A DNA stretch of 64,000 bases from Siphonodentalium dalli (taxonomy: Eukaryota; Mollusca; Scaphopoda; Gadilida; Siphonodentaliidae): the NCBI GenBank assembly GCA_032622095.1, contig CP136066.1, positions 194,484,816 through 194,548,815 of the forward strand, written 5' to 3'. The notes beneath the pieces were generated by a model. That model was not told the DNA's origin, did no database searches, and worked only from the letters and a program-made list of their open reading frames with translations. Of the stretch, positions 20,618-33,026 are shown piece by piece. Every line of letters begins with the position of its first letter. Positions within the stretch are counted from its first letter, which is position 1. Made by a program: the position numbers and the translations under genes.

Positions 20618-22696
20618 ATGGAGGTGTTATATATGCGGGACGAGGAAAAATCCGAGGCATCTGAGCATCAACGATATAATCGGATTCTCCACTCCACTAT
20701 GTTATCAAGATTACATGCGCGCAAGTCGATTACTGGGACTAAGTACACGTTAGTAGGGAGCGCGGCTAACGATACCTGTGTTGATGGCAGTGACCAGGAT
20801 AGACTGGTCGAAAATACATCCTTTGTAATCGACGAATCACTATTGGTTTACATGGATGATAATCCATGTTACGTCAAAATCCCTGTCACCGGATTACCCG
20901 ACAACACACCAGACGTTCTACGTAGTGATGATGTGTATGTGCGCAGCGCTCCGGTCCGTGAGTATGATGAGAGGCTTTTCGGGAAGGATCTTTCTTTCCT
21001 TCAAGGATCGAAGGTTGGCAAAATAGTTTTAGAATCTGATGGCAGGTCGGCAGATATTGTCCCTCAACTCAGACTAAGTGCTATTCCGCGAATAGCTCGA
21101 CAATTTTCCACAAGAGATCGTTCTTGGCCATCTGAGAAAATAACATCATTGATTACCAACGGTGAATTCCACCTGGTGGCTCGCTCTGCACCCTGCAACC
21201 CGGATCCCGACCATGACTTCTGCATTTCGTTCGCGAAGGCGGAAGTAATCCTAACCAGACTGATGTCTGCCAACCAGATGATAGCTATACAAACGCTAAA
21301 AATAGTCCGAAAAAAAATCGATCCGGAAGGAACAGTCTTAACATCGTACCACATGAAGACCACCGCTTTGTGGCATTTCGAACAGGCGAGCGCTGTAATC
21401 CGGGAGAGTGAATATCCTGTTCTAGACATATTGAAGAGTCTGGATAATTATCTGGATGAGAGAGTATTGCCACATTACTTTGTCCATGAGATGAACCTTT
21501 TCGTTGGAATCACGGACTCTGATTTATTCGAGGTCCGCAGACGTCTGCAGAGTTTCTTAGGAATCTGCCTCATCACAAATGAACTAACACTATTCAATTC
21601 GTACGCAAGTATAGAGCTCGCTGGACGGATATATGGGTATCTTTTCGATGTTGCTGATGGAATAGGTCAAGTTTCACGGCATGTTCATTTGCAGGCAGCA
21701 GAATTTTTATATTATAACTATGCGCAGGCAACAAACTACAATAACAGTCATAATGATGTGGACGGATCTTCTGGGGCCGTATATGACGCATATACACGAT
21801 TTAATATGAACGAGTTAGCTGTCTTAATAATGGATGAACTCCGCCCATTCTATTCGACAATAATATATGCCTACGTAAATCAGATAGAAAAACTCCGATC
21901 AACTATTAACGGACGAATCATTGATCGTACTAAAAAAGATAGATCTATACAAGAGTGGGCGCTCGTAACGGCTGGCCCTCACTATGAACCATTTGATGAG
22001 TTATTTTACATGGGTTTCAAAAACACATTTGATGAAACAGGAGGCATTACCAAGACAGAACCGCAAACCCAGAAACCAACAGATGTCATGAATAAATGGC
22101 TGACGATCACCGATAATATCATCAGCAGCGTGACCTCGCTTGTGAACTCGGTCACGGACCTTTTACTGATTGGGGTATTGATGGCTGATATATACCCAGT
22201 CTTATTAGCACACATCGACTCAATAACGTCATCTGTCGGACTGGGCGATGTGGGTCATACGAGCAGTGACGTTCAGGATATGAACAAGTTGTTCGGCTTC
22301 GATGACGTGACCAGGAAGTTACTATCGTCTGTTACCGATGCTATTAGTGAGTTATCGCATAATGTCGTTGATTCTGATGCACACTCATTCATTCCGACGG
22401 AAAATGATACAACGCCGGCGATATTGCGAATGTTATTGTTGGCATTAGAAGAGCTGTTCATTCCTGTTGAATATGCCATCCTTCAAGATATTCGTTTCCA
22501 CACAGTAGGTGTATCACGTAATGCCAATGAAGCCAGGCTTGCACAGCTGATTCCACAATCAGCATGGAAATGTTCCACGGATTATATTATTGTCACCCAA
22601 TGCGTACTCCACTTACACAACGTGTACACTATTGTCGCGGTATTACATGGCTGTGCGGAATTTATGACCCATACGATGTGGGACCAGAACGTGTAA
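20618..22696 (+). CDS. cGAS-like receptor (Mab-21 domain nucleotidyltransferase)
   Basis: This is a single uninterrupted frame of 692 residues. The nucleotidyltransferase signature is complete: GS at residues 47-48 in YTLVGSAANDT, the Asp pair D59 and D61 in SDQD, and a third acidic residue D146 in SADIVPQL. The helical Mab-21 C-lobe follows, with FCISFAKAEVIL at 201-212 and the family hallmark LTSYHMKTTALWHFE at 241-255. Active members of this family (cGAS and cGLRs) make cyclic dinucleotides on sensing nucleic acid in the cytosol; bivalves have large expansions. Residues about 330-692 form an extra, mainly helical region with a hydrophobic stretch near 510-535 and no domain I know. Human cGAS is 522 residues, so this is long. 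The ligand and product cannot be read from sequence. A broken paralogue lies at 53343-55183. Confidence 0.87.
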   Translation: MEVLYMRDEEKSEASEHQRYNRILHSTMLSRLHARKSITGTKYTLVGSAANDTCVDGSDQDRLVENTSFVIDESLLVYMDDNPCYVKIPVTGLPDNTPDVLRSDDVYVRSAPVREYDERLFGKDLSFLQGSKVGKIVLESDGRSADIVPQLRLSAIPRIARQFSTRDRSWPSEKITSLITNGEFHLVARSAPCNPDPDHDFCISFAKAEVILTRLMSANQMIAIQTLKIVRKKIDPEGTVLTSYHMKTTALWHFEQASAVIRESEYPVLDILKSLDNYLDERVLPHYFVHEMNLFVGITDSDLFEVRRRLQSFLGICLITNELTLFNSYASIELAGRIYGYLFDVADGIGQVSRHVHLQAAEFLYYNYAQATNYNNSHNDVDGSSGAVYDAYTRFNMNELAVLIMDELRPFYSTIIYAYVNQIEKLRSTINGRIIDRTKKDRSIQEWALVTAGPHYEPFDELFYMGFKNTFDETGGITKTEPQTQKPTDVMNKWLTITDNIISSVTSLVNSVTDLLLIGVLMADIYPVLLAHIDSITSSVGLGDVGHTSSDVQDMNKLFGFDDVTRKLLSSVTDAISELSHNVVDSDAHSFIPTENDTTPAILRMLLLALEELFIPVEYAILQDIRFHTVGVSRNANEARLAQLIPQSAWKCSTDYIIVTQCVLHLHNVYTIVAVLHGCAEFMTHTMWDQNV

Positions 22697-22844
22697 CATT
22701 AACAGTGCTGTCTGTGGCGTGTCTCACCATAACGTGTAACATATTTACAGTGCTGTCTGTAGCGTGTCCCACCAGGACGTATAGCATTAACAGTGCTGCC
22801 TGTGGCGTTTCCCCACCAGAACGTATAACATTAACAGTGCTGTC
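22680..22844. repeat. 43-bp minisatellite, left part, overlapping the cGAS-like stop codon
   Basis: There are about four imperfect units of the form CCAGAACGTATAACATTAAC then AGTGCTGTCTGTAGCGTGTC. The first unit supplies the last codons QNV and the TAA of the upstream gene. The tract is interrupted at 22844 by the fold-back element and resumes at 45018. Confidence 0.85.
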
Positions 22845-22904
22845 CATATATGGCAAGAAACGTGAGCAAAAAGTTAAGGGGGTATGTTTTTGTCCCATGT
22901 AGAA

Positions 22905-24250
22905 AGCCTTGATACAGAGCGGGACAAGCGTTACAGAAGCTGACAAAATATGTTTTTATTTCTCATCGTTATCTGCGTCTCAGTAGTAACCCTTGATACA
23001 GAGCGATACAAGCGTTACAGCAGTTAAAAATCGTTTTTATTTCTAGTGATTATCTGCGTCCCAGTAGTAACCCTTGATACAGAGCGATACAAGCGTTACA
23101 GCAGTTAAAAAATCGTTTTTATTTCTAGTGATTATCAGCGTCCCAGTAGTAACCCTTGATACAGAGCGATACAAGCGTTACAGCAGTTAAAAAATCATTT
23201 TAATATTTCCAGTGATTATCTGCGTCTCAGTAGTAACCCTTGATACAGAGCGATACAAGCGTTACAGCATTAAAACATCGTTTTTATTTCTCATCGTTAT
23301 CTGCGTCCCAGTAGTAACCCTTGATACAGAGCGATACAAGCGTTACAGAAGTTTAAGAATCGTTTTTATTTCTAGTGATTATCTGCGTCCCAGTAGTAAC
23401 CCTTGATACAGAGCGATACAAGCGTTACAGAAGTTTAAGAATCGTTTTTATTTCTAGTGATTATCTGCGTCCCAGTAGTAACTCTTGATACAGAGCGATA
23501 CAAGCGTTACAGCAGTTAAAGAATCGTTTTTATTTCTCATCGTTATCTGCGTCCCAGTAGTAACTCTTGATACAGAGCGATACAAGCGTTACAGAAGTTA
23601 AAGAATCGTTTTTATTTCTCATCGTTATCTGCGTCCCAGTAGTAACCCTTGATACAGAGCGATACAAGCATTACAGAAGTTTAAGAATCGTTTTTATTTC
23701 TAGTGATTATCTGCGTCCCAGTAGTAACTCTTGATACAGAGCGATACAAGCGTTACAGAAGTTAAAGAATCGTTTTTATTTCTCATCGTTATCTGCGTCC
23801 CAGTAGTAACCCTTGATACAGAGCGATACAAGCGTTACAGAAGTTTAAGAATCGTTTTTATTTCTAGTGATTATCTGCGTCCCAGTAGTAACTCTTGATA
23901 CAGAGCGATACAAGCGTTACAGAAGTTAAAGAATCGTTTTTATTTCTCATCGTTATCTGCGTCCCAGTAGTAACCCTTGATACAGAGCGATACAAGCGTT
24001 ACAGAAGTTTAAGAATCGTTTTTATTTCTAGTGATTTATCTGCGTCCCAGTAGTAACCCTTGATACAGAGCGATACAAGCGTTACAGAATCTTACAGAGT
24101 TGATTTAATTTCTAGTGATTATCTGCGTCCCAGTAGTAACCCTTGACACAGCGATACAAGCGTCACAGCAGTTAAAAAATCGTTTTTATTTCCAGTGATT
24201 ATCTGCGTCCCCGTAGTAACCATTGATACAAAGCGATACAAGCGCAACTC
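22905..24250 (+). repeat. 82-bp tandem array, left arm
   Basis: About 16 units of 81-83 bp. Each contains AACCCTTGATACAGAGCGAT, ACAAGCGTTACAG, TCGTTTTTATTTC and TATCTGCGTCCCAGTAGT. Two subtypes are interspersed, one with TAGTGATTATC and one with TCATCGTTATC. The last units before 24250 are degenerate. Confidence 0.95.
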
Positions 24251-24769
24251 GTTAAAAAAATTCGACGTGGTTTTTTTGTCACAAAGTCAACAATGCTTAT
24301 CGTGGAAAAACTCCAATTAGAAAAATGTAAATATTATTTTATAAGGGGGATAACGTTGTTGAGAATGCGAATCCGCAATTCCCGAATTTCAGCGAAGCCA
24401 TAGAGAATGTGCTGATAGAGTTTGACAAAAATTTAAAGGTCCTCACAGAAACCACACACGTTAGAACTAAAATACTTTATACTTATAAATCTCAATGTTA
24501 TTTGTCTATTTGTTCATTTGTCCGGGTTCATATTGTATTAATTAAAATGGCACTGTGATAATTTAACTAACCAACTAATTATATACCCAAAATGACTGAA
24601 ACTGGTTAGTGAAAATTTAAACACAGGGATAAACTGGAGTGTCCTGGGGTAGATGCCGTTGACCGCAGACTACTTAAATGGGTACAAATAAATTAGATGA
24701 TAAATAAAGAGCGTTTATTATCAGCTCAGACGCAGACATATGTTGGACAAGAGCATCACTGTCCAGACA
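24251..24769. other. Left-arm spacer, AT-rich, no gene
   Basis: Mostly unique AT-rich sequence with no counterpart in the right arm. It contains AAAGAGCGTTTATTATCAGC at 24706-24725, partly shared with 14643-14662. Confidence 0.5.
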
Positions 24770-26864
24770 GACTATCTACATGGGAGCAGCAAGTAAGAAT
24801 ATACACTATGCTATCCATGGTGGTAAGCCTATATAGCGAGTTACATTAGTCACTATTAGCTAGTCATAATGGTTATTCAATAGGACTATCGGTATATATG
24901 GGCAGCAATATTGATCAAAGTAGCAAGCTATGGTGGATAGTCTATAAAGCAGACTAGTAATAGTAGTCTCTATAGCTAACCAGTGTAGTAAATATATATA
25001 TCAAGTTACATTAGTTACTACCAGCCAGTCATAATGGTTATTCAGTATGAATGTCGGTATGTATGGGCAGCAATATTGATCAAAGTAGTACATGTAGTTA
25101 TGGGGGATAGTAGATAAAGCAGACTAGTAAGAGTAGTCACCATAGATAAGAAGTGAGGTGAGTCCATCTATCAAGTTACATTAGTCACTACCAGCTAGTC
25201 ATAATGGTTATTCGGTATATGAGAGGTAACATTGGTCAATGTAGCTAGCTCTGGTGGATAGTCGGTAGCAAGGTAATAAGATTAGTCACTATAGCTGAAG
25301 GTGGTTATTCAGTATACATGGGCAGTTATATTGATCAACATAGCTAGTTACTAATTCGTACTAGTCATGGTCATCAGTATATATATAGTACTATTAATCA
25401 AGATGGCTAGCTTTGGTGACTTATCTATCTAGCCAGCTTGTAGGAATAGTCGCTATATCTTACAAGGGTGATATGTATATCTAGTCAGTTACATTAGCCA
25501 CAATAGTTGGTCATGGTGGTTGTTCAGTTTATCTAGGTAGTAATGTCGGATAGTCTATACGTATACACATCTATTAATAATAGCCAATCATGGTGGTATG
25601 TTTATATAGCCAGTTACATTAGTCACTGTAGCTAGCCATGGTGTTTATTCAATACACGTGGATAGCAATATTGATCAAAGTAGCTAGGTAAGTATATATT
25701 TTATACAGTATAAGCTAGTAAATCTAGTCACTAAAGCTATAATCCGGATGGTGAGTCTATCTAGATAGTTAGTCAGTGACTATAGTTAGCCATTGTTGTT
25801 ATTCGGTGCAATGTGGGCAGTAGTATTTATCAACGTATCTAGCTATTATGGATAATCTATCCAGAAGGCTAGTTAGTGTAGTCAATAACCTGGGTGTAGT
25901 CAAGCTAACCTGGGTGGTAAGTCTATCCAGACAGTTAATTAGTCATTATAGACAGTCACTGTGTATGATTATAGCTACCCATGGTGATTATTCAGTATAT
26001 ATGGGCAATAATATAGATCAAAGTAGCCAGATAGAAAGACAGTGTGCATCGCAAGCTAGTAAGATTAGTCACTGCAGGATGGTAAGTCTGTCTAGCCATT
26101 TACTGCAGTCACTATAACTAGTCCTGGTGGGTATTCAGTCTACATAGACAGTACTGTTGATCTATACAGCTAACTATGGTGGCTTTTCTATCCATTAATC
26201 ATAATGGCTAATCGTGGTGGTTATGCAGTTTACATAGATAGTAATATTAATCACTATAGCTAGCACTGGCGAGTGGGTGGTCTATTTATCCAGCTAATAA
26301 TAATAGTCACTATAGCTAATCAGGTTGCTAAATTAGTCACTATACCTAGTCATTGTGGTAATTCAGTACATATGGACAGTAATGTCGGTGGATAATCTAT
26401 AAAGAAAAGATCATACATGTAATTGTAGACATTATAGCTAACCATGGTGGTAAGTTACATTAGTCACTAGAGCCTGTCAATTTGGTTACTCAGTACAAAT
26501 GGACAGTGATATTGATCGGTGAAGCTACCGATGGTGCATAGCCTATACAACTAAAACAGAATGGTAAGCCTATCAAGCAATTACGATAGACACTATAGCT
26601 AGTCATGGTGGATATGCAGTCTATCTAGAGAGTAATATTGTCATTATAGCTATCAATTGCCGATAGTCTATCTCTCCAGCTACTAAAATTGTCACTATAG
26701 CTCAGTAGCAAGGTAAGTCTATAAAGCCAGTTACATTGGTCACTATAGCTAGTCATGATTTTCACAAAGTTTATACGGGTGGTAGTATTTATCAATGTAG
26801 CTAAGCGTGGTGGATTATCTATCTAGCTAGCATGTAATAATTGTCACTAAAAATAATTAATATT
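24770..26864 (+). repeat. Degenerate ~165-bp tandem repeat, left arm only
   Basis: AGTCATAATGGTTATTC recurs near 24862, 25027 and 25197 (165 and 170 bp). Blocks such as TTACATTAGTCACTA, TATATGGGCAGTAATATTG, ATCAAAGTAGCTAG and GGTGGATAGTCTAT are reshuffled to about 26840. Divergence is far higher than in the neighbouring 162-bp satellite. No similar tract was seen in the right arm. The 89-codon frame at 25848-26117 is a by-product. Confidence 0.75.
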
Positions 26865-29800
26865 ATATTTCCAGAATACAAAGATTTAGGCACCTCCCCA
26901 TTTTCCTTGATGGACCCTTGAACCCCGAATTGGAGTCTGTACAGTGAAACCCTAAGTTAACTATATAGTAGTCATGTACAGATGCAGGATGGTCCATATA
27001 TGCCCCAACGTTCATAATATATTCCAAGAAAACAGATATTTAGACTCCTACAATTTTCTATGGTGGGCCCTTAAAATGGTGAACCCCAAATTGGAGCCTG
27101 TGCGGTGAAAACCTAAGTCAACTATATATTAGTCATGTTACGGATGCAGGACGGTCCAGATATGTCTCAACGTTCATATTCTATTTCCAGAATCCATATA
27201 TTTTGACTCCTACCCATTCTCTATGATGGGCCCTTAACATGGTGAACCCCAAATCGGAGCCCATGCGGTGAAAACCTAAGTCAACTATATATTAGTCATG
27301 TACGGATGCAGGATGGTCCAGATATGTCCCAACGTTCATATTATATTTCCAGAATCCAGATATTTGGACTCCTACCCATTCTCTATGATGGGCCCTTAAC
27401 ATGGTGAACCCCAAATTGGAGCCGTGCAGTGAAAACCTAAGTCAACTATATATTAGTCATGTACGGATGCAGGACGATTCATATATGTCCCAACGTTCAT
27501 ATTATATCCCAAGAATCCAGATATTTAGACTCCTACCCATTTTCTACAATGGGCCCTTAAAATGGTGAACCCCAAATTTGAGCCTGTGTAGTTTGAACCT
27601 AAGTCAACTATATATTTGTCATGTACAGATGCATGACTGTCCATATATGCCCCAACATCATTATTATATTTCCAGAATCTAGATATTTAGACTCCTACCC
27701 ATTCTCTATGATGGGCTCTTAAAATGGTGAACCCCTAATAGGAGCCCGTGCGGTGAAAACCTAAGTCAACTATATATTTGTCATGTACAGATGCAGGACG
27801 GTCCATATATGCCCCAACATCATTATTATATTTCCAGAATCCAAAGATTTAGACTCCTACCCATTTTCTCCAATGGGCCCTCAAAATGGTGAACCCCAAA
27901 TTTGAGCCCGTGCAGTTTAAACCTAAGTCAACTATATCTAGGTCATGTACATATGCTGGACGGTCCAGATATGTCCCAACGTTCATATTATATTTCCAGA
28001 ATCCAGATATTTAGACTCCTACCCATTCTCTATGATGGGCCCTTAACATGGTGAACCCCAAATTGGAGCCCGTGCGGTGAAAACCTAAGTCAACTATATA
28101 TTAGTCATGTGCGGATGCAGGACGATTCATATATGTCCCAACGTTCATATTATATCCCAAGAATCCAGATATTTAGACTCCTACCCATTTTCTACAATGG
28201 GCCCTTAAAATGGTGAACCCCAAATTTGAGCCTGTGCAGTTTAAACCTAAGTCAACTATATATTTATCATGTACAGATGCATGACTGTCCATATATGCCC
28301 CAACATCATTATTATATTTCCAGAATCCAGATATTTAGACTCCTACCCATTCTCTATGATGGGCCCTTAAAATGGTGAACCCCTAATAGGAGCCCGTGCG
28401 GTGAAAACCTAAGTCAACTATATATTTGTCATGTACAGATGCAGGACGGTCCATATATGCCCCAACATCATTATTATATTTCCAGAATCCAAAGATTTAG
28501 ACTCCAACCCATTTTCTACAATGGGCCCTCAAAATGGTGAACCCCAAATTTGAGCCCGTGCAGTTTAAACCTAAGTCAACTATATCTAGGTTATGTACAT
28601 ATGCAGGACGGTCCAGATATGTCCCAACGTCCATATTATATTTCCAGAATCCAGATATTTTGACTCCTACCCATTCTCTATGATGGGCCCTTAAAATGGT
28701 GAACCCCAAATTGGAGCCCGTGCGGTGAAAACCTAAGTCAACTATATATTAGTCATGTACGGATGCAGGACGATTCATATATGTCTCAACGTTCATATGA
28801 TATCCCAAGAATCCAGATATTTAGACTCCTACCCATTCTCTATGATGGGCTCTTAACATGGTGAACCCCAAATTGGAGCCCGTGCAGTGAAAACCTAAGA
28901 CAACTGCAAATTAGTCATGTACGGATGCAGGATGATTCATATATGTCCCAACGTTCATATTATATCCCAAGAATCCAGATATTTAGACTCCTACGCATTT
29001 GGTATGAAGGGCCCTTAACAGTTTGAACCGCAAATTGGAGCCCGTGCGGTGAAACCCTAAGTCAACTATATATTAGTCATGTACGGATGCAGGACGATTC
29101 ATATATGTCCCAACGTTCATATTATATCGCAAGAATCCAGATATTTAGACTCCTACCAATTCTCTATGAAGGGCCCTTAACATGGTGAACCCCAAATTGG
29201 AGCCCGTGCGGTGAAACCCTAAGTCAACTTTATATTAGTCATGTACGGATGCAGGACGATTCATATATGTCCCAACGTTCATATTATATCGCAAGAATCC
29301 AGATATTTAGACTCCTACCCATTTTCTATGATGGGCCCTTAACATGGTGAACCCCAAATTGGAGCCCGTGCGGAGAAAACCGAAGTCAACTGCATATTAG
29401 TCATGTACGGATGCAGGACAGTCCAAATATGTCCCAACGTTCATATTATATTTCCAGAATCCAGATATTTAGACTCCTACCCATTCTCCATGATGGGCCC
29501 TTAACATGGTGAACCCCAAATTGGAGCCCGTGCTGTGAAAACCTAAATCATCTATAAATTAGTCATATAGGGTTGCAGGACGATTCATATATGCCCCAAC
29601 TTTCATATTATATCCCAAGAATCCAGATTTTAGACTCCTACCCATTTTCTACAAAGGGCCCTTAAAGTGGTGAACCCCAAATTTGAGCCTGTGAAGTCAA
29701 CTATATATTAGTCATATTGGGATGCAGGACGATTCATATATGTCCCAACGTTCATATTATATCCCAAGAATCCAGATATTTAGACTCCTACCCATTTTCT

Positions 29801-32800
29801 ACAATGGGCCCTTAAAATGGTGAACCCCAAATTGAAGCCTGTGCAGTTTAAACCTAAATCAGCTATATATTAGTCATATAGGGATGCAGGACGATTCATA
29901 TATGTCCCAACGTTCATATTATATCCCATAAATCCAGATATTTAGACTCCTACCCATTTTCTACGATGGGCCCTTAAATGGTGAACCCCAAATTGAAGCC
30001 CGTGCGGTGAATACCTAAGTCAACTATATATTAGTCATGTACGGATGCAGGACGATTCATATATGTCCCAACGTTCATATTATATCCCAAGAATCCAGAT
30101 ATTTAAACTCCTACCCATTTTCTACGATGGGCCCTTAAAATGGTGAACCCCAAATTGAAGCCCGTGCAGTTTAAACCTAAATCAGCTATATATTAGTCAT
30201 ATTGGGATGCAGGACGATTCATATATGTCCCAACGTTCATATTATATCCCAAGAATCCAGATATTTAAACTCCTACCAATTCTCTATGAAGGGCCCTTAA
30301 CATGGTGAACCCCAAATTGGAGCCCGTGCGGTGAAATCCTAAGTCAACTATATGTTAGTCATGTATGGATGCAGGACGGTCCAGATATCTCCCAACGTTC
30401 ATATTATATTTCCAGAATCCAGATATTTAGACTCCTACCCATTCTCTATGATGGGCCCTAAACATGGTGAACCTCAAATTGGAGCCTGTGCAGTGAAAAC
30501 CTAAATCAACTATATATTAGTCATATAGGGATGCAGGAAGATTCATATATGTCCCAACGTTCATATTATATCCCAAGAATCCAGATATTTAGACTCCTAC
30601 GCGTTTGCTATGAAGGGCCCTTAACAGTTTGAACCCCAAATTGGAGCCCGTGCGGTGAAACCCTAAGTCAACTTTATATTAGTCATGTACGGATGCAGGA
30701 CGATTCATATATGTCCCAACGTTCATATTATATCCCAAGAATCAAGATATTTAGACTCCTACCCATTTTCTATGATGGGCCCTTAACATGGTGAACCCCA
30801 AATTGGAGCCCGTGCGGAGAAAACCGAAGTCAACCGCATATTAGTCATGTACGGATGCAGGACAGTCCAAATATGTCCCAACGTTAATATTATATTTCCA
30901 GAATCCAGATATTTAGACTCCTACCCATTCTCCATGATGGGCCCTTAACATGGTGAACCCCAAATTGGAGCCCGTGCGGTGAAAACCTAAATCATCTATA
31001 AATTAGTCATGTACGGATGCAGGATGATTCATATATGTCCCAACGTTCATATTATATCCCAAGAATCCAGATATTTAGACACCTACGCATTTGCTATGAA
31101 GGGCCCTTAACAGTTTGAACCCCAAATTGGAGCCCGTGCGGTGAAACCCTAAGTCAACTATATATTAGTCATGTACGGATGCAGGACGATTCATATATGT
31201 CCCAACGTTCATATTATATCGCAAGAATCCAGATATTTAGACTCCTACCAATTCTCTATGAAGGGCCCTTAACATGGTGAACCCCAAATTGGAGCCCGTG
31301 CGGTGAAACCCTAAGTCAACTTTATATTAGTCATGTACGGATGCAGGACGATTCATATATGTCCCAACGTTCATATTATATCGCAAGAATCCAGATATTT
31401 AGACTCCTACCAATTCTCTATGAAGGGCCCTTAACATGGTGAACCCCAAATTGGAGCCCGTGCGGTGAAACCCTAAGTCAACTTTATATTAGTCATGTAC
31501 GGATGCAGGACGATTCATATATGTCCCAACGTTCATATTATATCGCAAGAATCCAGATATTTAGACTCCTACCCATTTTCTATGATGGGTCCTTAACATG
31601 GTGAACCCCAAATTGGAGCCCGTGCGGAGAAAACCGAAGTCAACTGCATATTAGTCATGTACGGATGCAGGACGATCCAAATATGTCCCAACGTTAATAT
31701 TATATTTCCAGAATCCAGATATTTAGACTCCTACCCATTCTCCATGATGGGCCCATAACATGGTGAACCCCAAATTGGAGCCTGTGCGGTGAAAACCTAA
31801 ATAATCTCTAAATTAGTCATATAGGGTTGCAGGACGATTCAAATATGCCCCAACTTTCATATTATATTCCAAGAATCCAGATATTTAGACTCCTACCCAT
31901 TTTCTACAAAGGGCCCTTAAAGTGGTGAACCCCAAATTTGAGCCTGTGAAGTCAACTATATATTAGTCATATTGGGATGCAGGACGATTCATATATGTCC
32001 CAACGTTCATATTATATCCCAAGAATCCAGATATTTAGACTCCTACCCATTTTCTACAATGGGCCCTTAAAATGGTGAACCCCAAATTGAAGCCCGTGCA
32101 GTTTAAACCTCAATCAGCTATATATTAGTCATATAGGGATGCAGGACGATTCATATATGTCCCAACGTTCATATTATATCGCAAGAATCCAGATATTTAA
32201 ACTCCTACCCATTTTCTACGATGGGCCCTTAAAATGGCGAACCCCAAATTGAAGCCCGTGCAGTTTAAACCTAAATCAGCTATATATTAGTCATATTGGG
32301 ATGCAGGACGATTCATATATGTCCCAACGTTCATATTATATCCCAAGAATCCAGATATTTAAACTCCTACCCATTTTCTACGATGGGGCCTTAAATGGTG
32401 AACCCCAAATTGAAGCCCGTGCAGTTTAAAGCCAAGTAAACTATATCTAGGTCATGTACAGATGCACGGTCCAGATATGTCCCAACGTTCATATTATATT
32501 TCCAGAATCCAGATATTTAGACTCCTACCCATTTTCTTCAATGGGCCCTTAAAATGGTGCACCCCAAATTTGAGCCTGTGCAGTTCAAACTTAAGTCAAC
32601 TATATATTTGTCGTGTACAGATGCATGACTGTCCATATATGCCCCAACATCATTATTATATTTCCAGAATCCAGATATTTAGACTCCTACCCATTCTCTA
32701 TGATGGGCCCTTAAAATGGTGAACCCCAAATTGGAGCCCATGCAGTTTAAACAATGCAGTTTAGACAACTATATCTAGGTCATGTACAGATGCAAGACGG

Positions 32801-32973
32801 TCCAGATATGTCCCAACGTTCATATTATATTTCCAGAATCCAGATATTTATACTCCTACCCATTTTCTATATGATGGGCCCTTAAAATGGAGAACCCCAA
32901 ATTTGAGCCTGTGCACTTTAAACCTAAGTCAACTATATATTTGTCATGTACAGATGCAGGACGGTCCATATAT
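26865..32973 (+). repeat. 162-bp satellite array, left (forward) arm
   Basis: About 37 monomers. Landmarks per monomer are ATTTAGACTCCTACCCATT, GGGCCCTTAA, TGGTGAACCCCAAATTGGAG, AAGTCAACTATATATTAGTC and TCCCAACGTTCATATTATAT. Spacing is 162 bp where checked (29107 to 29269). There are two main variants, CGGTGAAAACC and CAGTTTAAACC, and two junction types, TTTCCAGAATCC and CCCAAGAATCC. The array contains no gene; short frames are satellite translations. Confidence 0.95.
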
Positions 32974-33026
32974 AATGATGTTGGGGCATATATGGACCGT
33001 TCTGCATCTGTACATGACTAATATAT
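32934..33026. repeat. Turnaround point of the inverted 162-bp satellite
   Basis: Forward monomer sequence GATGCAGGACGGTCCATATA (through 32973) is followed by 14 bases belonging to the reverse arm. Then ATATATGGACCGTTCTGCAT (from 32988) completes an inverted repeat with one mismatch in about 26 bases. Beyond this the two arms stay similar but not identical, so this is not a mirror copy of one read. Confidence 0.9.

Noticed and set aside
28497-32722. Frames of 70-86 codons in the forward satellite
   Set aside because: They arise from the 162-bp monomer (divisible by three, so a frame can stay open across units) and vary with each monomer.
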